Assembly (NCBI GenBank): GCA_964546435.1
Contig: CAZJKJ010000010.1
Location: 12,882-76,881, forward strand
From: CAYNST01 sp964546435
GTDB lineage: Bacteria; Pseudomonadota; Gammaproteobacteria; Pseudomonadales; Cellvibrionaceae
Direction of reading: 5' to 3'
DNA: 64,000 bases
Made by a program: the position numbers and the translations under genes. Each line of letters begins with the position of its first letter. Position 1 is the stretch's first letter. Below, piece by piece: positions 15,265 through 23,102 of the stretch. Below the pieces are notes generated by a model. That model was not told the origin of the DNA and did no database searches. It saw only the letters and a program-made list of their open reading frames with translations.

Positions 15265-16230
15265 TTAAGGCGCCGGAGCGCTGTTGTCGGTATCAATGTC
15301 TCGCTGGGCAATATGGCCTGCGGCTTTGCACAGTTGCTGGGTCCATGCATGCAGGGGCTTTAGCAGCTCGTGCTCTTTATGCAGGTGAGAGTAAGACTCG
15401 ATGTCGTGCTTTTCAATGAGCGCTTTTGATGCCGCGAGGGTGAAATCCGAGTAATCCCCAATGGCATCCCAGGCCTCTGGGCCCGTGAAATTCCCGGCCT
15501 CAACCATTAAAGCATTCCAGGTCACGATATTGATCAGCCTGGTGCACCGGCCCGCCATTGATTGCTGGGCCAGCTGCTCGGTGAACGTATCGTAGTTCTT
15601 CTTGGGCACGTCTTTAAAGTCAGTAGCCCGTGCGATCTTAAAATAGGCAGCATTCTCAATGCGACACTTCTGCTCCAAGGATGCGGCCGCCTTCTCGTGC
15701 GTGGTTCGGGTGTGGGCGATTTGATCGGCGCTGCGATGAAACACATTTAGCGCAGGGGTGTTTGGGATCGACCAGCGGGGGTCTGGCTCTTGCTCATTTT
15801 TTAACAGCGCCGTTGCCAGAGCACCATTATCACCGGCGATAAAGGCGTTCATGGCATCGACGTAGGCCGATTTTGCACGGCCGAACATCGCCGGCAGAAA
15901 CTTGATTGGCTTAACGTTGATGATCTGCGCGCCGTGAAATGCGCAGATATTGGCATACACCTCAAAGGGTACGCGACTCATGCTGTTGATCGGGCCTTCA
16001 TCCATCGAGGTTCCGATAAGCGGCAACATGAGCGAGGCGCTGGAGCTAAAATCGGCAGGCTTGATCACGGTGGGGATGCGGTGCTTTTCGATAAACTCTC
16101 GATCCTGATCGAGCAGACTGTCATAGCCGCTTAGCTTGCCGTTTTTAAGTGCAATGCTGAAGCCGCCATTGGAAACAATAAGGCCCAGGGCCTCATCTTT
16201 ATGCCTGGTGAGAGATTCAAGGATGCTCAT
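15265..16230 (-). CDS. unknown protein, 321 aa
   Basis: I start at the ATG at 16230, just downstream of the promoter; longer forms cross it. The product is soluble with mixed composition: an N-terminal alpha/beta part (ALGLIVSNGGFSIALKNGKL), Ser-rich SSSASLMLPLIG, and a long helical C-terminal half with His and Trp (NVFHRSADQIAHTRTTH, YSHLHKEHELLKPLHAWTQQL). The His/Asp-rich helices recall metal-dependent hydrolases, but no complete HD or DinB motif is visible, so I make no call. Confidence 0.65.
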   Translation of the reverse strand: MSILESLTRHKDEALGLIVSNGGFSIALKNGKLSGYDSLLDQDREFIEKHRIPTVIKPADFSSSASLMLPLIGTSMDEGPINSMSRVPFEVYANICAFHGAQIINVKPIKFLPAMFGRAKSAYVDAMNAFIAGDNGALATALLKNEQEPDPRWSIPNTPALNVFHRSADQIAHTRTTHEKAAASLEQKCRIENAAYFKIARATDFKDVPKKNYDTFTEQLAQQSMAGRCTRLINIVTWNALMVEAGNFTGPEAWDAIGDYSDFTLAASKALIEKHDIESYSHLHKEHELLKPLHAWTQQLCKAAGHIAQRDIDTDNSAPAP

Positions 16231-16264
16231 GGGTATTGGTGACCTAATTAATAAATATAGAATA

Positions 16265-16295
16265 ATTATATCACAGGATGATGCATTTACCACAA
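16265..16295 (-). promoter_or_regulatory. extended -10 promoter of the 321-aa gene
   Basis: TGTGATATAAT with TATAAT at 16270-16265; TTGTGG at 16295-16290 is 19 bases away, slightly long, so the extended -10 probably dominates. Confidence 0.65.
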
Positions 16296-16377
16296 GCGAG
16301 GAGGTAAGATCATCATTATTTCGGCCAGGCGACAGCAAAGCCTGGCGCTGCCGGACTCCTCCGCTGTCGGTAATCGA

Positions 16378-16406
16378 TTGCATCCGATATCAACCTTAAC
16401 TATAAT
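16378..16406 (+). promoter_or_regulatory. sigma70 promoter of the small ADP-ribosyltransferase-like gene
   Basis: TTGCAT at 16378-16383, 17-base spacer, TATAAT at 16401-16406. Confidence 0.85.
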
Positions 16407-16474
16407 TACAACAATAATATATAGGCGGCGTAGCCGTTATCGGCTTATTAGACTGCCCGCAAAGGAGCGCATGA

Positions 16475-16915
16475 ATGGCGCACGCACCCGGATTACTGCT
16501 CGGGCCTGAAGGCCATCCGCTGACACTTTACCACGGATCGCACAATTGCTTTGATGGCTTTAAAGGCGGTTGCAGCTACTTCACCTCACGCGCAGATTAC
16601 CGGTTCATCAGGTTGATGCCATATGTGTATGTGGTCAATCTCATCATCACCAATCCGCGGTTTGTTGACGCCCCGCAAATTATCGAGCGCCTGAGAAGCT
16701 TTCCTGATTCGGTGGCGCAAATGCAGGCGGATGGTTATGACGCAGTGATATATGCGAACCCGGACAACTTACTTAAAGGTGCCAGTGGCTGGGGGGATGA
16801 TTGTCCGCAGTTTTGCGTATTCTCGCCTGAGCAAATTCGCCTGATTCGCCGCATCGATCCAAAAAAGGACATCTGCCGAGCACGCGATGCCGGCAGTGAC
16901 ATCGCCGTGCGATAG
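16475..16915 (+). CDS. small ADP-ribosyltransferase-like (PolyVal-type) protein, 146 aa
   Basis: ATG at 16475 has AAGGAG seven bases upstream (16462-16467), preferred over an out-of-frame ATG at 16471. The layout follows the ART-PolyVal group: PLTLYHGSHNCFDGFK (His of the H-Y-[E] triad), CSYFTSRADYRFI (strand with Phe/Tyr-Thr and NAD-binding), ADGYDAVIYANP, and the closing FSPEQIRLIR, where Glu-Gln is at the usual position. These transferases occur in large polyvalent phage and plasmid proteins and move ADP-ribose from NAD to host targets. Here the domain stands alone. Target unknown. Motif-based call. Confidence 0.65.
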   Translation: MAHAPGLLLGPEGHPLTLYHGSHNCFDGFKGGCSYFTSRADYRFIRLMPYVYVVNLIITNPRFVDAPQIIERLRSFPDSVAQMQADGYDAVIYANPDNLLKGASGWGDDCPQFCVFSPEQIRLIRRIDPKKDICRARDAGSDIAVR

Positions 16916-16988
16916 CCACAAGGACCCTCGGCCCCGCCACTTCGGGAGCGACCGGCCAGAAGGGGCGGGGCAGGGCATGGGCGCCTGC

Positions 16989-17016
16989 TTGCGCGGCCTG
17001 CATTCTATGATATAAT
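16989..17016 (+). promoter_or_regulatory. promoter of the 234-aa gene
   Basis: TTGCGC at 16989-16994, 16-base spacer ending TATGA, TATAAT at 17011-17016 (extended -10 TGATATAAT). Confidence 0.75.
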
Positions 17017-17055
17017 AATGCAATAAATAAATAGATATATAGATTGGTAAATGCT

Positions 17056-17760
17056 ATGTCACACGATCAGGCCGCCCCATCTGAACTACCTGGCGCCCCA
17101 GTGCGCTACACGATTCGCCTGCACGACTTTGATGGGTTCTACGAGAGCATACACGATCACGAAATTAATGAGGCGCTCAGCCAAATGTTTCAGGACGATG
17201 AGGGCGAGTCGCACATGCCTGACGATCTGTGGAGGGAGATAAGTATTGATAAGGAGGGTTACTGCAGGCTATATATTGAGTGGCTTAAAGAGTATCTTCT
17301 TAAGGAGCACGCACTGGATCTACCCTCAATGGCCTTTGACAGTGTCCGATCGCCACGCGAGTACAATTTTGAGACCGATTCACTCAACGTGACCATTGAT
17401 GAGGCGGATTTTGTCAAAATCAAAGAGCGCGCGCATCGAAAAGAGACTGCGCTCAGGGCGTCCATTGTAGAGACTTTTACGGCGCGCGATGGCTTTATTC
17501 CGTTTTACAGCAACGACCCGCAGTCGTGGCTGGAGGCTCCCATGAATGAGTGGGATGAAATAGAGCTGGGTGTTGCGCTGCGCGCCATCACCGGCCGCTG
17601 GAATGATTCGGATGTTATCCAGGCGGCTGACTATCAGGTTCAAGAGGCCCTGCACGGCGAGGTCGAGAGGTGGCTGACCGAGAAGGGCAAGCGCATGCTT
17701 GCGGCGTGGGATGCGATCCAATCGCGCGCAAATGATGACAGCTCCCCTGCGCTCGATTAG
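17056..17760 (+). CDS. unknown phage/plasmid-type protein, 234 aa
   Basis: The ATG at 17056 is preferred to the TTG at 17044. The protein is acidic and soluble. Its N-terminal half has the pattern FDGFYESIHDHEINEAL, then YIEWLKEYLLKEH and SPREYNFETDSLN, a combination I have seen in hypothetical proteins of phages and large plasmids, where the last motif is the most conserved; no function is known to me. The C-terminal half is helical (QVQEALHGEVERWLTE). Followed by a GC-rich hairpin (CGCCCACC/GGTGGGCG) near 17773-17813. Monocistronic. Confidence 0.7.
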   Translation: MSHDQAAPSELPGAPVRYTIRLHDFDGFYESIHDHEINEALSQMFQDDEGESHMPDDLWREISIDKEGYCRLYIEWLKEYLLKEHALDLPSMAFDSVRSPREYNFETDSLNVTIDEADFVKIKERAHRKETALRASIVETFTARDGFIPFYSNDPQSWLEAPMNEWDEIELGVALRAITGRWNDSDVIQAADYQVQEALHGEVERWLTEKGKRMLAAWDAIQSRANDDSSPALD

Positions 17761-17905
17761 ACCCGGATAAGACGCCCACCCGTGCATGCCCTGGGCGTGC
17801 GCAGGTGGGCGCTCGGCTTGGAGTGTCTTTAATATAAATTATAGATATATAATAAAATGCCAACATTGGCGGACCTGGATGCCCGAAGCAGTGGCTCTGC
17901 GCGTG

Positions 17906-17934
17906 TTGCATGCCGTGGGTGGCGAGAGTATCAT
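17906..17934 (+). promoter_or_regulatory. sigma70 promoter of the secreted repeat protein
   Basis: TTGCAT at 17906-17911, 17-base spacer, TATCAT at 17929-17934, 34 bases before the ATG at 17969. Confidence 0.7.
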
Positions 17935-17968
17935 ATATTAAAACAATAATTAAATTTGGTGAGCAGCA

Positions 17969-19195
17969 ATGAGACCATTTACAAAAGCACTTCTGGTCGT
18001 GGCCCTGGGCATGGGAGTCTGTACAGGGGCGGCGGCTGATAACTGGCTCGGCGCCCAGGCGCAGATAAAGGGCGGGTGGGTCCCCGCCCCGAGCGATCAG
18101 ACCTCGAACTATCTGCAGACCCGAACAATCGCCAATGAAGTTACCCGCCACGGCACCGATGAGAGCCGAAGCACCGACAGCCTGCTCACGCGCACCGTTG
18201 AGGTCGTAGTTGGGCCGTGGCGCGATAGCGGTGCACCCAATGCATGCTCCGAAGGCGGCGCGGGGATCTGGAAGCCCCCGGTCGATAAAATGCCGAGCGG
18301 GCAGCAGTTCACCCAAAAATGTAACTACCTTACAGAGCGCACCCGGGAGATTAAGCATTTAGCGGAAGGTAAGAGTATCCTTACCAGGACCCAGAAGCGC
18401 CTTGTGGGCACCGAGGTGAGGCGCTCAGCGATCGGAGCGCGGGAGAAGTTCGTCCCCCACAACCGCTCAGGCACCGCCTGGTCCAACTCGGGCGCTGCGG
18501 GCGATTGCGGGTACTGGTCGCCCGCAGCGGACATGCAGGTCTCCTCCTTTGTGCAGAGCCGCACCTGCAAGCAGCGCCAGGTCCGCACGGTGACCGATAT
18601 TGTGGCGGATGTTTTCTCCGGCAAAGTCAAAACCGATGGCACCAGAACCGAGACCCGCACCGTGCTTGCTGCGCAATCACGCACCGTCACGGTCAACCAC
18701 ACCGGCTGGATTGCAGCGGGCGGCAGCACCAGCTGCAGCGCCTGGACGCCCGCGAGCTCAACGGTGGATGCAGGAAAGAGCATGACCCAGAGCCGCACCT
18801 GCACCAAACCGCAACAAAAGCTCTGGGAATTTAGCGCCCAGGGCCAGCAGCTGTACAACAAGAACGAGTTCCGAACGGTGAACGAGGCGCAGTCCCGATC
18901 CACCACCGGGACCAAGGCGCGCCCGGGTAAACTCTCAGCGGTCACGTACACGGGCACTCTGGTAAGAAGGAATTTCCCATCTAATGCACGCATTGAAGAT
19001 ATAAATTCAGATCTGATGCAGATGTTGACCGGCGTCAATATCGCCGATCAGCCAGGTGCGCCCGGCGCGGCATGCAGCCCGGCAGGGCACGTGTTCAGAT
19101 GGTCTGGAGGGGCAGCCGTCACCCGCCAAATCAATAGCTACACCTGGGAGTACGGCATGGGTTATTTGGTCCAGAACTGCCTCGACCAGGGCTAG
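17969..19195 (+). CDS. secreted protein with thrombospondin-like repeats, 408 aa
   Basis: Residues 1-23 form a signal peptide (ALLVVALGMGVCTGAAA). The mature protein is built of three to four repeats of about 80 residues, each with a Trp (GGWVPAP, GPWRDSG, TAWSNSG, TGWIAAG), a Cys-x-W/Y-P segment (DCGYWSPA, SCSAWTPAS), and an S-R-T-C-x-Q/K segment (QSRTCKQRQ, QSRTCTKPQ), separated by Thr/Arg-rich linkers (RTETRTV). Trp-Arg-Cys order resembles thrombospondin type-1 repeats. A probable secreted or surface adhesive protein. The repeats are diverged, not recent copies. It ends at a bidirectional terminator. Ligand unknown. Confidence 0.7.
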   Translation: MRPFTKALLVVALGMGVCTGAAADNWLGAQAQIKGGWVPAPSDQTSNYLQTRTIANEVTRHGTDESRSTDSLLTRTVEVVVGPWRDSGAPNACSEGGAGIWKPPVDKMPSGQQFTQKCNYLTERTREIKHLAEGKSILTRTQKRLVGTEVRRSAIGAREKFVPHNRSGTAWSNSGAAGDCGYWSPAADMQVSSFVQSRTCKQRQVRTVTDIVADVFSGKVKTDGTRTETRTVLAAQSRTVTVNHTGWIAAGGSTSCSAWTPASSTVDAGKSMTQSRTCTKPQQKLWEFSAQGQQLYNKNEFRTVNEAQSRSTTGTKARPGKLSAVTYTGTLVRRNFPSNARIEDINSDLMQMLTGVNIADQPGAPGAACSPAGHVFRWSGGAAVTRQINSYTWEYGMGYLVQNCLDQG

Positions 19196-19210
19196 AGCGC
19201 GCTGGGTAGG

Positions 19211-19242
19211 AAAATGGCCCCGTGTAAAAACGGGGCCATTTT
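19211..19242. terminator. bidirectional rho-independent terminator
   Basis: AAAATGGCCCCGT (19211-19223) pairs perfectly with ACGGGGCCATTTT (19230-19242). It lies between convergent genes ending at 19195 and 19270. Confidence 0.9.
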
Positions 19243-19269
19243 ATTTTGCGCATTGAAGGCAGGCGTCTA

Positions 19270-19959
19270 CTAGATGGAGGCAAGACTTTTCACTAATGCT
19301 GGCATATAACCAGTCATAACTGGCTGCTCCTTCATGACAAGCAGGTCATAGATCTGGCCACCAATCCCAGGCTTAACCTCCCCTTTATCGTCTCTTATTT
19401 TGTCCTTCGCAAAGTATATGAACTCAAACAATGAAGAGATGGACTCGGGAAACTCGCTCCGCAGACTGCCTTCTGCGCTCTCATGAATTACAGGTGACAC
19501 GATGAAGATCTTGCGCACCCTTAAAGACTCAATGAGCGCCAGGATGTTTGTACGCACAACAGCATTACAGCTGCCCGAAATAACTGATTTCACAACGATC
19601 AGTGACTCTGCCGTTTCATACCCAGGCTGCAAGTATCTATGGACAATTGGAGCTACGCTAGTTTCGGGAATAGCGCAATGGTTGTTCCAGAAAACCGCCA
19701 CAAGTGGATCATGTTGAGACGACCTGAGTGAATCTATCACCCCTCGGGCGAGATAATCTGCATCCTCCGCTGTAGACGCAACAAGGCACCTGGTTGGAGA
19801 AGACATTTTTCGGCTCGCCACTTCACCCAGATATCGTCCAAGCCTGGTCATGCTCTGCTGATAAGCCGAGGGCTGTGATCGAGAAGCCAGCAAAGAATCG
19901 AGTGCCTGGATCGCAGCTTGATTAGCGAAATCACTGTAAGCTCGCCCATTAACGTTCAT
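19270..19959 (-). CDS. phosphoribosyltransferase-like protein, 229 aa, lower GC
   Basis: ATG at 19959 with AAGGA six bases upstream. The middle of the protein recalls the type I phosphoribosyltransferase fold: TRCLVASTAEDADYLARGVI, VAVFWNNHC, then SLIVVKSVISGSCNAVVRTNI in the place of the PRPP loop (usually hydrophobic-D-D-x-x-T-G), VRKIFIVSPVI, and a C-terminal KGEVKPGIGGQIYDLL segment. The two acidic PRPP-loop residues are replaced, so binding or catalysis may differ. Codon use and GC are visibly lower than in neighbours, suggesting a separate origin. Alternative: another Rossmann-like domain. Role unknown. Confidence 0.5.
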   Translation of the reverse strand: MNVNGRAYSDFANQAAIQALDSLLASRSQPSAYQQSMTRLGRYLGEVASRKMSSPTRCLVASTAEDADYLARGVIDSLRSSQHDPLVAVFWNNHCAIPETSVAPIVHRYLQPGYETAESLIVVKSVISGSCNAVVRTNILALIESLRVRKIFIVSPVIHESAEGSLRSEFPESISSLFEFIYFAKDKIRDDKGEVKPGIGGQIYDLLVMKEQPVMTGYMPALVKSLASI

Positions 19960-20031
19960 AGTAATTCCTTGGGTGTCTACTCTTTCAGCTCAGCTTACGC
20001 CGCGCCCATCTGCCAGGACCGTCCATATCTT

Positions 20032-20334
20032 TCAAACCTCCGACCGACGGTCGAGGGGCGCCACGGCCGACCGTGATTGCTGATCCTGATCGATACCAAG
20101 CCCGCTTGAGCAGTGATCACAGTTATTGAACCTGGCAGCGCCTGCAAGATCGTATTGAGGCCAAAGCCGCTCAAGGGTTGATCTTCGCATCACCAGAGTC
20201 TCACCAAGAGGGGCGCTGCCGCCAAGAAATAATGTGACCGCCCCGCAGCGACAAATCGCGTGCGAGCTGCCAGAGCTTTTTTGACCCAGGCGCGCGTAGG
20301 GCGCAAGCGCAAGCTCTGCGGTTGTCCGGATCAT
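20032..20334 (-). CDS. small Cys-rich protein, 100 aa
   Basis: ATG at 20334 with GGGGA about eight bases upstream; a longer start at 20388 would overlap the promoter. Two Cys pairs (AICRCGAV and NNCDHCSSG) could bind a zinc ion, with a Leu-rich helix between them (RRSTLERLWPQYDLAG). Zinc-ribbon-like, small, soluble. Function unknown. It is followed after 130 bases upstream on the genetic map by the ThyA gene, which has its own promoter and reads on the same strand. Confidence 0.6.
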   Translation of the reverse strand: MIRTTAELALAPYARLGQKSSGSSHAICRCGAVTLFLGGSAPLGETLVMRRSTLERLWPQYDLAGAARFNNCDHCSSGLGIDQDQQSRSAVAPLDRRSEV

Positions 20335-20359
20335 GATTGATCCCCAGGTTGAAATATAT

Positions 20360-20388
20360 AGTTTACCGGTAATACATAAAACGGGCAA
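20360..20388 (-). promoter_or_regulatory. sigma70 promoter of the Cys-rich gene
   Basis: TTGCCC at 20388-20383, 17-base spacer, TAAACT at 20365-20360; an ACCGGT palindrome ends the spacer. Confidence 0.65.
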
Positions 20389-20468
20389 TGATCAGGAGCA
20401 CCCATTGCGGGACAGTAAAAGCAAGGCATCTGTGTCACCTCGTGCAGGCCCATGCACTTAGCGCAGGC

Positions 20469-21392
20469 TCAGACCGCCATGGGCGGGCGGGCAGCACGAT
20501 AGGGCGTGGCGTTGACTTTGTGGCCGTCAAGGGCGAGATCGGTAAATTTAAGTCCAAGCACATCTTTTAGCGAGCCGAGCTCCTTATTGATTGAAAGCGT
20601 TACCGGCTCCTCATAAAAATCGCGCTGCAAGGTTTCCTTGACGTACTCGATCTGATTGGAATAGATGTGCGCATCGACAAGAAGACAGGACAATACCCCG
20701 GGGGTATAGCCAAGGGATTTGGCCATTGCCGTAAGATACACCGCGTACTGCTGAACATTGTACGGGGTGCCAAAGAGCACATCGGCCGATCGGGAGATGA
20801 CCTTAAGACTCAGAACAATCCTGCCATCATTATCCGGATCGGCAAGGGCGGTGAACTGGTGGCTCCACCAACAAGGCGGAAGCGCCATCTCGTGCTCCTG
20901 GGCGGGGTTCCAGATCGAGACCACATGCCGGCGGCTAAAGGGGTTTTGCTTCAAGTCGCCCCAGAGCCGCTCGATCTGATCGATGCCGCCTACCGGGCGA
21001 AAATCCGCATCGTAATCACCCTGGTAGTTACGAAACTGAAATCCGTAGGCCTTACCCATATGACCCACAGGCAGGTGCTGAAGACTGCGCCCATCGAGAA
21101 ACTCCCGAGTGGTGTTGCCTGCCCAGAAGTTGATGCCCTTGGGTGCGAGGTAGTTATGGATATCGACCCGTCCGTTCAAAAACCCCCAGTACTCCTCAAA
21201 GGCCGGGCGAAGCCCGGTGGGCCGAACGGATGGGGCTGGGAATCTCTCGCGCAGATCAAAATACAGCGTCGCATCGCATATCTTTTTACAGCCAAGCCCC
21301 GTGCGATCGAGCGTGTCGATGCCGAAGTCCAGAATGCGGCGTAAAAGCGCAAGATAACCGCGCTCGTCTTTAAAGATACTCGGTGCGAACAT
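20469..21392 (-). CDS. thyA: thymidylate synthase (ThyA type), 307 aa
   Basis: Makes dTMP from dUMP with methylene-tetrahydrofolate. The ATG at 21392 has GAGG seven bases upstream, preferred to a TTG at 21419. Family landmarks in order: DRTGLGCKKI, EEYWGFLNG, SRRHVVSIWNP (Arg pair 154-155 binding dUMP phosphate), the catalytic Cys174 in ALPPCWWSHQF, RSADVLFGTPYNVQQYA (Asp and Asn binding dUMP) and DAHIYSNQIEY (His, Tyr). Length is near normal. After Cys174 the usual aromatic/acidic His-x-x-x-Gln is WWSHQF, an uncommon variant also seen in some phage enzymes. Own strong promoter. Works with DHFR at 39562, which regenerates the folate. Confidence 0.95.
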   Translation of the reverse strand: MFAPSIFKDERGYLALLRRILDFGIDTLDRTGLGCKKICDATLYFDLRERFPAPSVRPTGLRPAFEEYWGFLNGRVDIHNYLAPKGINFWAGNTTREFLDGRSLQHLPVGHMGKAYGFQFRNYQGDYDADFRPVGGIDQIERLWGDLKQNPFSRRHVVSIWNPAQEHEMALPPCWWSHQFTALADPDNDGRIVLSLKVISRSADVLFGTPYNVQQYAVYLTAMAKSLGYTPGVLSCLLVDAHIYSNQIEYVKETLQRDFYEEPVTLSINKELGSLKDVLGLKFTDLALDGHKVNATPYRAARPPMAV

Positions 21393-21427
21393 GAAGGGCC
21401 TCGGTGGGTGGGTGAACAATGCTAATT

Positions 21428-21456
21428 AATATATCAAAAATAATATAATAAGTCAA
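21428..21456 (-). promoter_or_regulatory. sigma70 promoter of thyA
   Basis: TTGACT at 21456-21451, 17-base spacer ending TTTTTGA, TATATT at 21433-21428. Confidence 0.85.
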
Positions 21457-21489
21457 TAAATAAGGGGCCGAAAAAAGCCCATGCCCGCC

Positions 21490-22062
21490 TTAAAGCCCGG
21501 GCAAAATCGCAGCAAGATCTATCGGACCCGGGGTGCGCCTGCGCTCATCGATAACGGCAAGCCCGTGCTGGATGATAAGACTTGCCACCCGGTGCAGCGT
21601 CTTATCCCCCTCGATCAGCACCGCCAGCAGCTCGGCCTTCTCCTGAAGGTAGATCTGCGCGAACACCGGATCATCATAGGCGATGGTGCGGGTGTTATCG
21701 ATAATATCGCCAAGCTTGATGGTTTTTGCCTGAGGACATGCGGCCGCGCTATGGGCCCGATCAATCTGCTTGCGAAGAGCTCTTGGTCCATCTTGCGGGC
21801 AGCTGACATCACTTAGCATGCGCACAAGAGATCCGGTCTGCCGCCCGAACAGCCGCTCAATCTCCTCATGAGTGGCGCTGGTGTCCTCGACCGTATCGTG
21901 TAGAAAACTTGCAGCGATCATGGCCTCGGTGTGCGGCACTTGCGAGACGATCCGGGCGACCGCCTCGGGGTGTACGAAGTAGGGGGCGCCGCTGAATTTG
22001 CGGACCTGGGATGCGTGCTGAATTTGCGCGTAGCGCCGTGCGCGCTCAATCAATTGACTCAT
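21490..22062 (-). CDS. HD-domain phosphohydrolase (RelA/SpoT hydrolase-like), 190 aa
   Basis: ATG at 22062. The metal-binding HD signature is complete: FVHPEAVARI (His31), AASFLHDTVEDT (His-Asp 55-56, Glu-Asp 59-60), and KLGDIIDNTRTIAYDD (later Asp and Asn). This is the pattern of SpoT/RelA hydrolase and MESH1-type enzymes, which remove pyrophosphate from ppGpp or dephosphorylate NADPH. The protein is short, lacking synthetase and regulatory domains, and comparable to small alarmone hydrolases. Substrate not shown by sequence. It has a perfect-spacing promoter. Plausible role: blunt the host stringent response or adjust nucleotide pools. Confidence 0.8.
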   Translation of the reverse strand: MSQLIERARRYAQIQHASQVRKFSGAPYFVHPEAVARIVSQVPHTEAMIAASFLHDTVEDTSATHEEIERLFGRQTGSLVRMLSDVSCPQDGPRALRKQIDRAHSAAACPQAKTIKLGDIIDNTRTIAYDDPVFAQIYLQEKAELLAVLIEGDKTLHRVASLIIQHGLAVIDERRRTPGPIDLAAILPGL

Positions 22063-22112
22063 GGCGTCTTAACCCGCCGGCAAGTGCTCTGCCGCTTAAT
22101 AAATATAGACTT

Positions 22113-22141
22113 ATTATATGTAGCCAGCCCGCCCGCGTCAA
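22113..22141 (-). promoter_or_regulatory. sigma70 promoter of the HD hydrolase
   Basis: TTGACG at 22141-22136, 17-base spacer, TATAAT at 22118-22113. Confidence 0.85.
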
Positions 22142-22295
22142 ACCCGGATGCGTGAAGCGCTCGGTGTGAGAGGATCACAAATGCGGTGCATTGCTCGAGT
22201 GTGCCGTGTATAATATTGCAATATATAATAAATCGGAATCGGCCACTATGCGCTACGTGCGCGGTGGGGATTTCCGCAACAAGGAAAGAGGTTCT

Positions 22296-22787
22296 ATGAA
22301 TCAGGCCATCATTATCTCAGGGCACCATAAAATGCAGGACGATCTGCCGTTTTTGCAGTGGGGTTTTACCATAAAAAACCCCGCCGGCGCTTTCTCATTT
22401 ATAGAGCACGAGGGCACCCGACTGGCCCTTACTGAGCGTAACTACTATTTTGGTAAAAAAACTGATCAGAAGATTCACTACCAGCACATGAGCACCGAGA
22501 ACAGTAGCGCCAAGTTCTACAAGGATATCTACGTTGAGATTGATCACAACCTTTTTATCGCCGCAGGGATCTGCACCGATACGAACATTGAGCAGAAGAT
22601 TGAGCAGATCGCCCGGGCAGAAAAGAGCATAACCGCAGAGCGAAGAGCGGCCTTTAAAAGCACGATCATCATGATCGATAATAATGCGCCCCCGTCGATC
22701 CAAAGCATTCTCGACAAATTACACGGCGCGCTGCAACAAGGCCATGAGGGCAAGGCCGATGCCGATGCCACTGCCGAGGGTCCTTAA
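22296..22787 (+). CDS. unknown protein, 163 aa
   Basis: The ATG at 22296 has GAGG five bases upstream and is preferred to earlier starts that would overlap the promoter region (TATAAT at 22209-22214). The product looks soluble and mixed alpha/beta: FLQWGFTIKNPAGAFSFIEHEGTRLALTE, YFGKKTDQKIHYQHMST, then a helical C-terminal third with a Pro/Ala tail. No motif recognised. It ends before a classical terminator. Confidence 0.65.
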   Translation: MNQAIIISGHHKMQDDLPFLQWGFTIKNPAGAFSFIEHEGTRLALTERNYYFGKKTDQKIHYQHMSTENSSAKFYKDIYVEIDHNLFIAAGICTDTNIEQKIEQIARAEKSITAERRAAFKSTIIMIDNNAPPSIQSILDKLHGALQQGHEGKADADATAEGP

Positions 22788-22845
22788 TTTACCAGACGCC
22801 GAGCGCGGCCTTCGTGGGCCGCTTAAGTGTCGGTGTGTAGGGACT

Positions 22846-22872
22846 AAAGAGCCGGCATGAGCCGGCTTTTTT
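22846..22872 (+). terminator. rho-independent terminator
   Basis: AAAGA then GCCGGC (22851-22856), loop ATGA, GCCGGC (22861-22866) and six T. It follows the gene ending at 22787; a second hairpin (GCGGCC/GGGCCGC) lies just before it at about 22804-22822. The rest of this 315-base gap holds only the promoter of the next gene. Confidence 0.9.
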
Positions 22873-23030
22873 ACGCCCATCGCGTGCGCACCCAGGCTAA
22901 CTGCAAGGTGCGCTTAGATGCGCGCGCAGTGCATTATCAGGATCATGCGCACCGCAGGTTATCAAAATATTTATTAATGCTTATATTATATCGAAAAAGA
23001 CTAAAAACGGGGATTTACATTACTTAAATG

Positions 23031-23058
23031 TTGACGCGCGCCGCCCAATCACTATATT
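23031..23058 (+). promoter_or_regulatory. sigma70 promoter of the ADP-ribosylglycohydrolase
   Basis: TTGACG at 23031-23036, 16-base spacer, TATATT at 23053-23058. Confidence 0.8.
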
Positions 23059-23102
23059 GACCATCAACTTTGTCTGGTAAATGTCTATCCCGGAGCGATC
23101 CA

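Noticed and set aside
18325..19038. 237-codon minus frame
   Set aside because: Shadow of the secreted repeat protein gene on the plus strand.
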